Of a DNA stretch of 64,000 nt, positions 7,678-17,449 are shown one piece after another. Under the pieces are notes generated by a model. That model ran no database searches and was not told the DNA's origin. It saw only the letters and a program-made list of their open reading frames with translations. Numbering within the stretch: the stretch's first letter is position 1; every line of letters starts with the position of its first letter. Made by a program: the position numbers and the translations under genes. Source of the DNA: Shimazuella kribbensis DSM 45090 (GTDB taxonomy: Bacteria; Bacillota; Bacilli; Thermoactinomycetales; Thermoactinomycetaceae); assembly GCF_000428065.1 (NCBI RefSeq), contig NZ_ATZF01000010.1, positions 62,001 through 126,000 of the forward strand, given 5' to 3'.

Positions 7678-9247
7678 CGATTACACCCCTCTCCGAAAGA
7701 GCAGATGCAGTCTCCAAAACACCTTCTGGTTCTCGATCCGCTTTTTTGGCGATAAGTCGATTAACTGCATCGATATATGCTCGTGCACTGGCTTCCAGTA
7801 TATCGGTACTTACACCACGACCACGAACAATTATATTCCCTTGTTTTAACTGAACAGACACTTCCCCTTGTGCATCTTTTCCATGCGTAACCGAATGAAT
7901 GCGATAGTCTGCCAATTCCACTTCTTCGCCTGTAATACGATCTACCGTTTTAAAGATGGCATCCACTGATCCATTTCCACAAGCAGCTTCTTCCCTGACT
8001 TCGCCAGTTACTTCTTTCATTCGCAAAGTGGCTGTTGGCACTGCGTGACTTCCATAGGATAAATGAAAAGAAAGTAAGCTGAAATATTCAGGTCTTTCCC
8101 CAATTTTTTCTTCGATAAGAGCAATAATATCTTCATCCAAAATTTCTTTTTTTCGATCTGCTAAGTTTTTAAATCGCTCAAACAAATGATTGATTTGTTC
8201 TTCATTTTGAGGATACCCTAGTTGGATCAATTTATCTTTAAAAGCATGTCTACCAGAATGTTTGCCTAATACCAAACGACTTTCTTCTAAGCCGACCGTT
8301 TCGGGCGTCATGATTTCATAGGTTTCTGGATGTTTCAACATACCATCTTGATGGATACCTGATTCATGTGCAAATGCATTTGCACCAACTATCGCTTTAT
8401 TTCCAGGAACCACCATACCTGTTAGTTTACTTACTAAGCGACTCGTACGACTTATTTCTTGATGGTTCAAGGTCGTCTGCGCTTGATAGTGTGAAGCTCT
8501 CGTTTTTAATGCCATCGCAACTTCTTCAATCGCAGCATTTCCAGCACGTTCTCCAATTCCATTAATCGTACCTTCAATTTGACCTGCTCCACCCTCAATA
8601 GCACCCAAACTGTTTGCTACTGCCATACCTAAATCATCATGACAATGGGCACTAAGAATAATTCCTTCCGTCTCAGGTACTCGCTCTCGAACAGTGCGAA
8701 AGATATTACCATATTCGATAGGCGAAAGATAACCCACCGTATCGGGGATATTTACAATGTTCGCACCAGCAGCGATCACTTTTCTGGTCATTTCTGTTAG
8801 AAAATCGATCTCTGTTCTTCCACCATCTTCAAAAGAAAACTCAATCATAGAGAAATATCGTTTTGCATGACGAATAGCCGATAGGGCCTGTTCCATCACC
8901 TGCTCTTTGCTCATCTTTAGCTTAAACTCTCGATGAATGGGAGAAGTAGCAATAAACAAATGAATAGCAGGGGAAGTTGCTTCTCGCAAAACTTCCCATG
9001 AATGTTCGATATCTCTTTCCACGCAACGTGCAAGACTCAAAACAGTCGCATCTTTTACTGCTTTGCCTACTGCGGTAATTGCTTGCCGATCTCCAGGTGA
9101 AGAAGCAGCGAATCCTGCTTCGATAAGATTGACACCAAGTCGCTCCAGTTGGAGGGCGATTTCCACCTTCTCTCCTTTGGTAAGCGTTACACCGGGGGAC
9201 TGTTCCCCATCACGCAATGTGGTATCAAAAATTTGAATCGTTCGCAT
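7670..9247 (-). CDS. leuA: 2-isopropylmalate synthase
   Basis: A 525-residue enzyme that condenses 2-ketoisovalerate with acetyl-CoA, the first leucine-specific step. The barrel begins IFDTTLRDGEQSPG. Metal ligands sit in SAHCHDDLGMAVANS, followed by GIGERAGNAAIEE. The C-terminal ~130 residues form the leucine-binding regulatory domain (YRIHSVTHGKDAQGEV). The start follows AGGAGG. It lies between ilvC and leuB in the operon. Confidence 0.97.
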   Translation of the reverse strand: MRTIQIFDTTLRDGEQSPGVTLTKGEKVEIALQLERLGVNLIEAGFAASSPGDRQAITAVGKAVKDATVLSLARCVERDIEHSWEVLREATSPAIHLFIATSPIHREFKLKMSKEQVMEQALSAIRHAKRYFSMIEFSFEDGGRTEIDFLTEMTRKVIAAGANIVNIPDTVGYLSPIEYGNIFRTVRERVPETEGIILSAHCHDDLGMAVANSLGAIEGGAGQIEGTINGIGERAGNAAIEEVAMALKTRASHYQAQTTLNHQEISRTSRLVSKLTGMVVPGNKAIVGANAFAHESGIHQDGMLKHPETYEIMTPETVGLEESRLVLGKHSGRHAFKDKLIQLGYPQNEEQINHLFERFKNLADRKKEILDEDIIALIEEKIGERPEYFSLLSFHLSYGSHAVPTATLRMKEVTGEVREEAACGNGSVDAIFKTVDRITGEEVELADYRIHSVTHGKDAQGEVSVQLKQGNIIVRGRGVSTDILEASARAYIDAVNRLIAKKADREPEGVLETASALSERGVIVG

Positions 9248-9276
9248 ATTCGTTGCTTCCTCCTTTTCCCTTAAGA

Positions 9277-10287
9277 TTAGTTATTGGAACTGACAGGTTC
9301 TTTGTTCACCCAAACCATCATCTGACGCAGTTTGCTTCCTACCTGTTCGATAGAATGCTCTTTTTCACTAGCAGCTATCTTGTTGAACGCTGGACGGCCA
9401 TTTTGATTTTCTGCAATCCAGTTGTTTGCAAATGTTCCATCTTGAATTTCTTTTAGGATTTGTTCCATTGCTTGACGTGAAGGAGCACCTACCACTCGTT
9501 TTCCACTCACATAGTCTCCATACTCAGCAGTATCACTGATAGAATGGCGCATTCCGCTCAATCCTTTTTCGTACATTAGATCTACGATCAACTTTAGCTC
9601 ATGCAAACACTCGAAGTATGCGATCTCTGGTTGATAACCTGCATCAACCAATGTTTCAAAACCATTTTTCACGAGTTCCGTTACCCCGCCACATAAAACA
9701 GCTTGCTCTCCAAATAGATCTGTCTCTGTCTCTTCTTTAAAAGTAGTTTCAATTACTCCTGCACGTGTGCTGCCAATTCCTTTGCTATAAGCAAGGGCAA
9801 TATCTTTTGCTTGTCCGCTAGCATCTTGATGAACTGCGATCAAACCTGGAACGCCAAATCCTTCTTGATAAACACGACGTACCAAATGTCCTGGAGATTT
9901 AGGTGCTACTAAGATTACATCTACATCAGAAGGTGCAACAATCTGTCCGAAATGAATGTTAAATCCATGGGAAAACATCAAAACATTTCCAGCCTCTAAA
10001 TTTTCTTTGATTTGTGTTTCATATACCTGTTTTTGGTGCTCATCTGGAAGCAAGATTTGAATAACATCTGCTTGTTTTGCTGCTTGGTCAACGGTATACA
10101 CTTGGAATCCATCATTTTCAGCTTGTTCCCAAGACTTCCCTGGGCGAAGACCGATTACTACTTTTACACCACTATCACGCAAGTTTTGCGCTTGGGCATG
10201 TCCTTGACTTCCGTATCCAACTACTGCTACCGTTTTTCCATTGAATAGATGAAGATTTGCATCGCCTTCGTAATACATTTTGCTCAT
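9277..10287 (-). CDS. ilvC: Ketol-acid reductoisomerase
   Basis: A 336-residue class I enzyme that isomerises and reduces acetolactate or acetohydroxybutyrate with NADPH and Mg2+. The Rossmann motif [14 protein letters not shown] is at about 22-35. Metal-binding acids occur in [16 protein letters not shown] (about 185-200) and [14 protein letters not shown]. Normal length for the short class. The 48-base gap from ilvN holds only a ribosome site. Confidence 0.97.
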   Translation of the reverse strand: MSKMYYEGDANLHLFNGKTVAVVGYGSQGHAQAQNLRDSGVKVVIGLRPGKSWEQAENDGFQVYTVDQAAKQADVIQILLPDEHQKQVYETQIKENLEAGNVLMFSHGFNIHFGQIVAPSDVDVILVAPKSPGHLVRRVYQEGFGVPGLIAVHQDASGQAKDIALAYSKGIGSTRAGVIETTFKEETETDLFGEQAVLCGGVTELVKNGFETLVDAGYQPEIAYFECLHELKLIVDLMYEKGLSGMRHSISDTAEYGDYVSGKRVVGAPSRQAMEQILKEIQDGTFANNWIAENQNGRPAFNKIAASEKEHSIEQVGSKLRQMMVWVNKEPVSSNN

Positions 10288-10335
10288 GATTGATATTCCC
10301 CCATAAATTTTTATTTTTTAAAAAATTTAATATAA

Positions 10336-10839
10336 TTAAATAACAGTAGTAAGCGAGGTTTGATTCAACTCCCTACTCAGTGCAATTACACCAGTACGAG
10401 CGACTTCTAATATTCCATACGGACGAAGAAGCTCCGTCAACGTATCCAATTTTGCACGATCGCCTGTAGCTTGCAACATGAGTGAATCATGTCCAACATC
10501 TACAACAGATGCACGAAAAGGATCTACAATCCCTTGAATTTCCATTCGCACATTGGGTTCTGATGTTACTCGAATCAACATCAATTCCCTCTCCACACTT
10601 GTTGATTCTGTGATTGTACGAACTTCGATAACATCAATTAATTTTGATAATTGTTTGGATACTTGATTGAGTGTTCTTTCATCTCCACCAGTTACAATGA
10701 TCATTCTCGATAAATCTTTTTCTTCTGATTGACCTACACTAATGCTTTCAATATTAAAATTGCGTTGACCCAAAAGACTGGAGACTCGAGCTAAAACACG
10801 TGGTCGATTGTTTACTAATACAGATAAAATATGACTCAT
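10336..10839 (-). CDS. ilvN: Acetolactate synthase small (regulatory) subunit
   Basis: A 167-residue regulatory partner of IlvB. The ACT domain at the N-terminus (ILSVLVNNRPRVLARVSSLLGQRNFNIESI) binds valine for feedback control. The rest is the C-terminal domain typical of full-length Firmicute small subunits. It overlaps the ilvB stop by four bases (ATGA), as expected for subunits made in fixed ratio. Called ilvH in Bacillus subtilis. Confidence 0.96.
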   Translation of the reverse strand: MSHILSVLVNNRPRVLARVSSLLGQRNFNIESISVGQSEEKDLSRMIIVTGGDERTLNQVSKQLSKLIDVIEVRTITESTSVERELMLIRVTSEPNVRMEIQGIVDPFRASVVDVGHDSLMLQATGDRAKLDTLTELLRPYGILEVARTGVIALSRELNQTSLTTVI

Positions 10840-12569
10840 TGCTCTTCATCTCCCATCATCATCTCATCTAGTCCTGTACCTGGGGCAACCATTGGATAAA
10901 CATTTTCGTTTGGATTTACCCAAAAATCTACTACTGCTGGCCCTGAATGGTGGAGTGCTTCTTTCCATGCTTGAGTGGCTTCTTCTTTATTTGTCGCACG
11001 CCATGCTTTTACTCCATATGCCTCTGCGAGTTTTACAAAGTCTGGGCTGCCCGAAAGGTCTACTTCGCTATAACGCTCTTTGTAGAACACTTCTTGCCAC
11101 TGGCGAACCATTCCCAAACATTGATTGTTAATAATCACAATCTTTACTGGAATATTTTCCAATGCAACCACTGCCAATTCTTGCGCTGTCATCTGAAATC
11201 CACCATCACCTGTTACGGCGATTACGGTACGATCAGGTGATGCAAATTGTGCACCAATTGCTGCCGGGAAACCAAATCCCATCGTTCCAAGTCCACCAGA
11301 GGACAACAAGGAGCGTGGTTCGGAAAATTGATAGTATTGCGCAACCCACATTTGGTGTTGGCCAACATCTGTCGAAACAATTGCTTTTCCTTCTGTCGTT
11401 TCATCCAGATGTTCGATTACCCATTGAGGTTTCAGTCCATTTTCATCAGAATCGTCATATTGTAATGGAAATTTCGCTTTCCAATCGTCACATTGTTTTA
11501 TCCAATTACTTGAATTTGCAGAAGAAAGGGTTTCGTTTGCAGCTGCCAGTACTTGTTTCACATCTCCGACAATCGGAACATAAGTATGCACGTTCTTATC
11601 GATTTCTGCTGGGTCAATATCGATATGAATAATTTTTGCACCAGTTGCAAATTTATCAATACGTCCCATTGTTACACGATCGTCAAATCGAGCACCAATT
11701 CCGATCAAAAGATCACATTCTAGCAATGCATGGTTAGCTGCATATGTTCCATGCATACCAGGCATCCCCAGCCAAAGCTCGTTTCTGCTCGGAAATCCCC
11801 CAAGCCCCATCAAAGTTGTCGTGACAGGTATGTTGGATTTTTCAGCAAATTCAATCAGTTCTGCTTGCGCATTTGCTCTTACCACTCCGCCACCTGCTAA
11901 AATCACTGGACGCTCCGCTTGTTGTATCACTTGTTGAAGACGGTTTATCTGAACATCAGTAGGTGCTTCGGGTTGAAATAAACCTCTAATCTCCACTTTT
12001 TCTGGATAAGTAAAGGTACTCATTGCTTGAGAGACATCCTTTGGAATATCAATCAAAACGGGGCCAGGTCTTCCAGTTGTCGCAATCGTAAAAGCTTCTT
12101 TTACGATAGTTGGAATCTCTTCTATACTTCGAACAAGATAATTATGTTTGGTAATGGGCATCGTGATGCCTGTAATATCTGCTTCTTGAAATGCATCCGT
12201 TCCCAGTAGGCTAAGTGGAACATTTCCCGTAATACATATCATGGGGATCGAATCCATCATAGCCGTTGCAATTCCTGTCACTAAGTTGGTAGCACCAGGT
12301 CCTGAAGTTGCCATTACAACCCCCGGCTTACCTGTAGCTCTAGCATAACCGTCTGCGGCATGTATCGCTCCTTGCTCATGTCTTGCAAGCATATGTCGAA
12401 CATGACCATCGTACAGAGAATCATAAATAGGAAGGACTGCACCCCCAGGATAACCAAAAATCATTTCTACTCCCTCTTCTACAAGAGAACGGAGTAAAAT
12501 TTCAGACCCTGTGTACTTTTTTTCATCCAAGCCAATTGAATTTGTTTTTGATTCCAGTTGGGGAGCCAA
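10836..12569 (-). CDS. ilvB: Acetolactate synthase large (catalytic) subunit
   Basis: A 577-residue ThDP- and FAD-dependent enzyme making acetolactate and acetohydroxybutyrate. The catalytic Glu lies in ARHEQGAIHAADGYARATG. The ThDP-Mg motif runs from GDGGFQMTAQELA to INNQCLGMVRQWQ near the C-terminus. A roughly 20-residue N-terminal extension precedes the domain start (GSEILLRSLVEEGVEMIFGYPGG). It is the first gene of ilvB-ilvN-ilvC-leuA-leuB, behind a T-box leader. Confidence 0.97.
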   Translation of the reverse strand: MAPQLESKTNSIGLDEKKYTGSEILLRSLVEEGVEMIFGYPGGAVLPIYDSLYDGHVRHMLARHEQGAIHAADGYARATGKPGVVMATSGPGATNLVTGIATAMMDSIPMICITGNVPLSLLGTDAFQEADITGITMPITKHNYLVRSIEEIPTIVKEAFTIATTGRPGPVLIDIPKDVSQAMSTFTYPEKVEIRGLFQPEAPTDVQINRLQQVIQQAERPVILAGGGVVRANAQAELIEFAEKSNIPVTTTLMGLGGFPSRNELWLGMPGMHGTYAANHALLECDLLIGIGARFDDRVTMGRIDKFATGAKIIHIDIDPAEIDKNVHTYVPIVGDVKQVLAAANETLSSANSSNWIKQCDDWKAKFPLQYDDSDENGLKPQWVIEHLDETTEGKAIVSTDVGQHQMWVAQYYQFSEPRSLLSSGGLGTMGFGFPAAIGAQFASPDRTVIAVTGDGGFQMTAQELAVVALENIPVKIVIINNQCLGMVRQWQEVFYKERYSEVDLSGSPDFVKLAEAYGVKAWRATNKEEATQAWKEALHHSGPAVVDFWVNPNENVYPMVAPGTGLDEMMMGDEEQ

Positions 12570-12599
12570 AGTAATTCCTCCTTTTTTAAATCATAATAA

Positions 12600-12940
12600 A
12601 AAAAACCGTACAATCCCAAGTGAATAAATCACCAATTGGGACGAACAGTTCGTGGTACCACCCAAGTTCACTGATGCTTCACAGCTATCAGTCTCATCAA
12701 GTACAGCATGTACTTGGTCGATAACGGCGACAACCGATCATGATCTACTTGAGTATTTCGATACTCTTTCGGCATGTAACTCAAAGGGGAGAAGCAAAGT
12801 ACTTACGGTTTTGGGTCTCAGCAAAATCCCAAATTCTCTGTAACTCGTATTGGTAAATCACTCATATCCTCATCATTGTTTTATTATTTCAATTTAATTT
12901 GTTTTTAAGTTTTGAGAAATACAGTTATTTTTTATTATTT
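12600..12940 (-). ncRNA. T-box leader of the ilv-leu operon
   Basis: On the minus strand the leader carries the T-box sequence GGGTGGTACCACGA (12650-12665) just before a terminator whose stem uses CCCAA/TTGGG (12602-12641). Uncharged tRNA would pair with the T-box and prevent termination. The likely specifier is CUC (Leu) in GAAATACTCAAG (12751-12753). This is inferred from the GAA-like loop and agrees with ilv-leu leaders elsewhere, but I have not folded the RNA. Confidence 0.88.
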
Positions 12941-12947
12941 AGGAGCT

Positions 12948-12977
12948 ATTATATCTATCCCACTTTTCAGTTGTCAA
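12948..12977 (-). promoter_or_regulatory. Sigma-A promoter of the ilv-leu operon
   Basis: Minus strand: TTGACA (12972-12977), 18-base spacer, TATAAT (12948-12953). Both hexamers are perfect. Confidence 0.85.
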
Positions 12978-13008
12978 CCCATATATCCAATATTTCATAT
13001 TACAAAAA

Positions 13009-13022
13009 TGGTAGCGCTATCA
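13009..13022. promoter_or_regulatory. cre-like site (CcpA) upstream of the ilv-leu promoter
   Basis: TGGTAGCGCTATCA is nearly palindromic and fits the TGNNANCGNTNNCA catabolite-responsive element. It lies about 75 bases upstream of the predicted ilv-leu start. In B. subtilis CcpA activates ilv-leu from a cre upstream of the promoter, so the same role is likely here. Confidence 0.65.
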
Positions 13023-13293
13023 TCTTAATTTCGTAAATTTTTATTTTCTTAATTAGTAAAATCTATCAAATACTATCCTTGCATGATTACGACAATATTT
13101 CACCTACTATAATCCAAAATACTTCCTTGTGGCATAAATCATACCACGAAAAATAAAAGAAGGCACACTTTTTGACAATAAATTGGAATTTTTCTTCCAG
13201 TAACCTAAACTTGCTCCCCTTCATACATATATCATGTCGAGCAGGGCTAACGTCCAGTTATTTCTCGAAAATATAGTCATTGGAGGCTTTAAA

Positions 13294-13551
13294 ATGGGAG
13301 AATTCCAAAAAGAACTTCAAGAACTCAGCATTGATGAATACAGTAACTACGATATAACACCTTGGCAACATTACATGGAACAATATGAAGAACTGGAAAC
13401 AGCTCAACGCTGTGGCGGATTCCGCTGCGGGGGTTGTGGCGGATGTGGTGGTTTTCACCGCTGTGGAGGTTGTGGCGGATGCGGTGGATGTGGGGGTTGT
13501 GGAGGCTGTTCTCCTCTTTTTCCGTTTTTTCCATTTTTTCCATTCTTCTAA
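13294..13551 (+). CDS. Thiazole/oxazole-modified peptide precursor (heterocycloanthracin type)
   Basis: An 85-residue precursor. The leader (about 1-38) is acidic and aromatic (MGEFQKELQELSIDEYSNYD). The core begins near residue 39 with RCGGF and carries ten Cys, most in CGG repeats, a single Ser, then a tail of three PFF units. Such CxxCxx cores are cyclodehydrated to thiazolines and oxidised to thiazoles. The ATG at 13294 has GGAGG in front; the open frame begins 20 codons earlier without a ribosome site. It is followed by a terminator, then the three modification genes. The layout matches the heterocycloanthracin/sonorensin family. The (PFF)3 tail is the odd part. Confidence 0.9.
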   Translation: MGEFQKELQELSIDEYSNYDITPWQHYMEQYEELETAQRCGGFRCGGCGGCGGFHRCGGCGGCGGCGGCGGCSPLFPFFPFFPFF

Positions 13552-13568
13552 ATCACGCTAAAGATGAT

Positions 13569-13593
13569 GCCCTGAATGGTCAGGGCTTTTTTT
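13569..13593 (+). terminator. Terminator between precursor and modification genes
   Basis: GCCCTGA-atgg-TCAGGGC then seven T's. It probably lets the precursor be made in excess, with partial read-through into the enzymes. Confidence 0.88.
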
Positions 13594-13642
13594 GATTTTT
13601 AGCAAGTAGACAAATCGTCCTACATAAAATATAGAGGAGCAG

Positions 13643-15499
13643 ATGGACAGAAGGAGGATCTTTTATTTTATGGCCAAAACGTCTGGATTCTCACGATTAA
13701 AAACAAATCAAGACACCACTTTTATACCAGATGCAGGTGGTGGCATCTATTTTCGCAACAACAAACACTCTTTTCGGATGTCAGGTACCAATGTATACCA
13801 ATGGATGGAAAAACTCATTCCTATGTTTGATGGTACACATCGCATGCACGAAATTACAGATGGACTGCCAGAAATCTATCAAAAAAGAGTCTATGAATTT
13901 GCCGATATTTTGCTTCAAAACGAATTTGTTCGTGATGTTAGTAAGGACGACCCTCATTCGTTAAGGGAAGATTTAGTACAAAGCTATTCCACTCAAATAT
14001 CCTATTTGGACCATCAATCGGGATCAGGAGCTTCTCGGTTTGAAAAATATCGTCAATCCAACTTACTGGTTATCGGTTCTGGTTCCTTTCTTCTTTCTCT
14101 TCTTTCTTCTTTACTAGATTCAGGAATTCAGACGATACATCTGTTTATCACAGATGCAAAATCTACGAATAAGCAACGGATCCATTCTTTGATTACAGCA
14201 GCAAACAAAAAAGATACCTGCATCCAAATCGTTGATATTTCAGATGATCAAGTACAGCCTTGGAAAAAAGTACTACAACCTTTTGACTCTGTCCTATTTG
14301 TAGGAAAAGAAGATCAAATAGAAATCCTGCATAGACTTTCCCATATTTGTGAGCAAGAGAATAAAAAATTTTTCCCTGCCATCACTTGGAAACAGTTTGG
14401 TATCGTAGGACCTTCAAAGGACTGGGATTCTGCATGGAGGAGACTTAATACCCCAGAAGAGAAGGGAAATATTACCAACCATGCAGCAACTGCTCTTTTA
14501 GCCAATGTCCTTGCATTTCAGTATTTTAAATCAGCTACAACAGCGCAACATCCGGAAAAATCAAACGTATTTCTTCTTGATTTGAAGACGTTGGAAGGAA
14601 AATGGCATACTTATCTTTCACATCCACTTGCATATCATTCAAAGCCCTTCATTCAACCTCTTGAGCAATCGAAATGGTTTTCTTCTTCCAAGCAGAAAAA
14701 ATCAAATCTTCTAGGATTCTTTCATCACATTACTTCATCCAAAATGGGAATTTTCCGCTCATTTGGACCAGAAAATTCACTTCAACTCCCATTATCTCAA
14801 TGTCATGTGCAAATAAATGATCCACATAATGAAAACGAAATCTCCCCCATTGTTTGTGCAGGGGATTCACACCACGAAGCACAAAGAGAAACTGGATTGG
14901 CTGGTATAGAGGCTTATGCATCTCGTCTTCTATCCAATCAAGATATTTCTGTCCCCTTACATATTGGAGCTGGTGAAAATAGTGTAGAGGCGATCTTCCG
15001 AGGTTTTCAAAACTATTTGTATCAGTTTCATTCCAAAAGCGCCGATCCTACCCAGCCATTTCTTCTTCATTCCGAACAAATCGAAGACGAACAGGCTTAT
15101 TACTACGCAAAATGCTTGGAAACATATGGCGTACAACCGATTATTTCCTTCGGTAAGCGACTTTATGGTTTCGATACCATTTGGATAAACATAAATAATC
15201 ATTGGTTTAGCGGAATGGGATGGGATCTTTCAACATCATTGCGGAATGCATTAAAAAAAGCTTTGCATACCACACAAAATACAGACATCCCATTAAAAAA
15301 AACATCTCACGAACTACCTGTTTGCTCTACTTTGTTTCCTAAACCCATAGACATATCAATGGAATCTAAGTTAAAAGAGTCTATCCAATCACTAAGTCAA
15401 CATAATCTTCAGCTACAAGTTTTTGATATTATGCTAGAAACATACATCCGGCAACATTTATCCATTGTAGGTGTAATGATAGGAGAGACAAAATCGTGA
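13643..15499 (+). CDS. Thiazole-containing bacteriocin maturation protein (ocin-ThiF-like)
   Basis: A 618-residue partner protein of the heterocycloanthracin-type clusters. The N-terminus (FIPDAGGGIYFRNNKHSFRM... QWMEKLIPMFDGTHRMHEITDGLP) is a winged-helix leader-binding region. A Rossmann-like ThiF fold follows (NLLVIGSGSFLLSLLSSLLDSG, about 132-155). No CxxC zinc site was noticed, as in E1-like scaffold proteins that bind but do not adenylate. Two starts are possible: ATG 13643 behind GAGGAG (3-base gap), or ATG 13670 after AGGAGG (12-base gap). The 3' end overlaps the YcaO gene by four bases. Confidence 0.88.
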   Translation: MDRRRIFYFMAKTSGFSRLKTNQDTTFIPDAGGGIYFRNNKHSFRMSGTNVYQWMEKLIPMFDGTHRMHEITDGLPEIYQKRVYEFADILLQNEFVRDVSKDDPHSLREDLVQSYSTQISYLDHQSGSGASRFEKYRQSNLLVIGSGSFLLSLLSSLLDSGIQTIHLFITDAKSTNKQRIHSLITAANKKDTCIQIVDISDDQVQPWKKVLQPFDSVLFVGKEDQIEILHRLSHICEQENKKFFPAITWKQFGIVGPSKDWDSAWRRLNTPEEKGNITNHAATALLANVLAFQYFKSATTAQHPEKSNVFLLDLKTLEGKWHTYLSHPLAYHSKPFIQPLEQSKWFSSSKQKKSNLLGFFHHITSSKMGIFRSFGPENSLQLPLSQCHVQINDPHNENEISPIVCAGDSHHEAQRETGLAGIEAYASRLLSNQDISVPLHIGAGENSVEAIFRGFQNYLYQFHSKSADPTQPFLLHSEQIEDEQAYYYAKCLETYGVQPIISFGKRLYGFDTIWININNHWFSGMGWDLSTSLRNALKKALHTTQNTDIPLKKTSHELPVCSTLFPKPIDISMESKLKESIQSLSQHNLQLQVFDIMLETYIRQHLSIVGVMIGETKS

Positions 15500-17433
15500 A
15501 AAGCTCTATCATTGGGATTATCGGGAATGGAGAATTAGCAACAGCAACAACAAAAGCTTTGGAGAATCATTATTCTGCACTCGTTCTTGGGACAGATTGG
15601 GAAGAGAAAAATTGGGGAAATGCTGATCTCTTGCTTGTTTTGACAGATAACTGGAATCCTTCTTTGCATCGTAAGATACAAGCGCTTGCTCCCCATATAC
15701 CTTGGTTACGATGTTTTCTAGCATTTGGAGAGGCCATTATTGGTCCACTCATCGCCCAAGATACACCTTGTTTTCATTGTGCGGATCGGCGCTTACTGAT
15801 GGGAGGTCAGGACCGCAAAGAAATGTGGTCCATCTATCACCAATTCAGCTCTAATCCTTCTCTTTATCCTGCACAGATTGCTTCCTCCTTTGGACTGAGG
15901 CACATCCAGCATATCCTTTTAGAAGAAATCAAAAATATAATCAATAACCAAAGCATGCTTAAAGAAAACACCATCATTACAAACTTAACAACACTACAAA
16001 CAACTAGGCATCCTATCCTTGCTGACCCACTCTGTAACGTCTGCAACACCCTGTCTGACGATCAAGCAGAAAACAACGTCATAAAACTACAAGCGAATCC
16101 AAAATCAACAAAAAGCAGCTTTCGTGTTCGTCCCTTTCCTGCTTGGAAAGATCCATTGAAGCATACCTACTATGACGAACGAACTGGAATAGTAAAAGGA
16201 AAAATACATGATTACCGATCTCCGTTTGCCGCAGCAAGTGTTCATCTTCCTCTTTATGTCGGTCAAGAGTCAACTGCTGGCAGAACACATCGATTTGGCG
16301 ATAGTGAAATAACTGCTATTTTTGAAGGTTTGGAGCGATCTTGCGGGATTGCCCCCAGAAGAACACGTACGATCGTTCATGATAGTTATCATCAATTACA
16401 AGCAAATGCTTTACATCCAGAATCGGTAGGAACTCACTCTAAGGAACAATATGCTCTGCCACATTTCCCTTTTCAAGCATTTGATCCCGATCAAAAGATG
16501 CATTGGGTATGGGGTTATTCTTTTAACCAAGAAAAATCAATCCTTGTACCAGAATTACTTGCTTACTATAGCTTAGGTGGAGGAAAAGGGTTTGTCTATG
16601 AAACTTCCAATGGCTGTGCACTGGGAGGAAATTTAGAAGAGGCAATCTTGCATGGGATATTGGAAATTATGGAACGAGATGCTTTTTTAATGACTTGGTA
16701 TGCTAAGCTCGAACTTCCGAGAATTGATCCCTATTCATCAGGCGATAAAGAACTCGACTTGATGCTTCATCGTATAGAAGCAATAGCAGGATATGAAATT
16801 CATTTGTTTGATGCAACGATGGAACATGGAATCCCTACCATATGGGCGATTGCCAAAAACAAAAAGGCAAGTGGTTTTCACTTGATCTGTGCAGCAGGTA
16901 CACATTTTGAACCTATCAAAGCTGCCAAAAATGCAATTCATGAACTCGCTGGTATGATGTTGACCTTGGACAAAAAGGCGGAAAAACAGCGTGCAAAGTA
17001 TGTAAACATGGTCGATAAACCCCATCTGGTTCAAGAAATGCCGGATCATTCGATGCTTTACAGCATACCGGAAACCGAACATCGTTTGCATTTTTTACTC
17101 CATCAGAAGAAAAACAATAAAACATTTCAACAGATCAAACGACCGCCGATTGCCGAGAATGATTTGACTGATGATCTTCGTTATTTGCTGCAAACATTAA
17201 AAAATCTTCAACTTGATGTTATTGTCGTCAATCAAACAACGACTGAATTACAGCAACATCAATTACACTGTGTTAAAGTAATCATTCCAGGAATGCTACC
17301 TATGACCTTTGGACATCATCTTACACGTTTAACTGGATTATCTAGAGTACTACATGTACCACAAATACTCGGCTATACAAATACAACTTTGACACTCGAC
17401 CAACTTAATCCTCACCCGCATCCCTTCCCATAG
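15496..17433 (+). CDS. Fused E1-like / YcaO cyclodehydratase (TOMM)
   Basis: 645 residues. The N-terminal third is an E1-like docking domain with CFHC (about 91-94) and CNVC (about 178-181), a plausible zinc site. The rest is a YcaO domain that uses ATP to convert core Cys to thiazoline. ATP/Mg-binding Glu and Arg residues lie in FGDSEITAIFEGLERSCG and in GGNLEEAILHGILEIMERDAF. The protein ends in PHPHPFP, the Pro-rich C-terminus typical of azoline-forming YcaO proteins. The start is a GTG overlapping the previous stop. Confidence 0.93.
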   Translation: MKSSIIGIIGNGELATATTKALENHYSALVLGTDWEEKNWGNADLLLVLTDNWNPSLHRKIQALAPHIPWLRCFLAFGEAIIGPLIAQDTPCFHCADRRLLMGGQDRKEMWSIYHQFSSNPSLYPAQIASSFGLRHIQHILLEEIKNIINNQSMLKENTIITNLTTLQTTRHPILADPLCNVCNTLSDDQAENNVIKLQANPKSTKSSFRVRPFPAWKDPLKHTYYDERTGIVKGKIHDYRSPFAAASVHLPLYVGQESTAGRTHRFGDSEITAIFEGLERSCGIAPRRTRTIVHDSYHQLQANALHPESVGTHSKEQYALPHFPFQAFDPDQKMHWVWGYSFNQEKSILVPELLAYYSLGGGKGFVYETSNGCALGGNLEEAILHGILEIMERDAFLMTWYAKLELPRIDPYSSGDKELDLMLHRIEAIAGYEIHLFDATMEHGIPTIWAIAKNKKASGFHLICAAGTHFEPIKAAKNAIHELAGMMLTLDKKAEKQRAKYVNMVDKPHLVQEMPDHSMLYSIPETEHRLHFLLHQKKNNKTFQQIKRPPIAENDLTDDLRYLLQTLKNLQLDVIVVNQTTTELQQHQLHCVKVIIPGMLPMTFGHHLTRLTGLSRVLHVPQILGYTNTTLTLDQLNPHPHPFP

Positions 17434-17449
17434 AAAGGAGGACGAATGA

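Noticed and set aside
11162-11632. 156-codon plus-strand frame inside ilvB
   Set aside because: Shadow of ilvB, without a start site.
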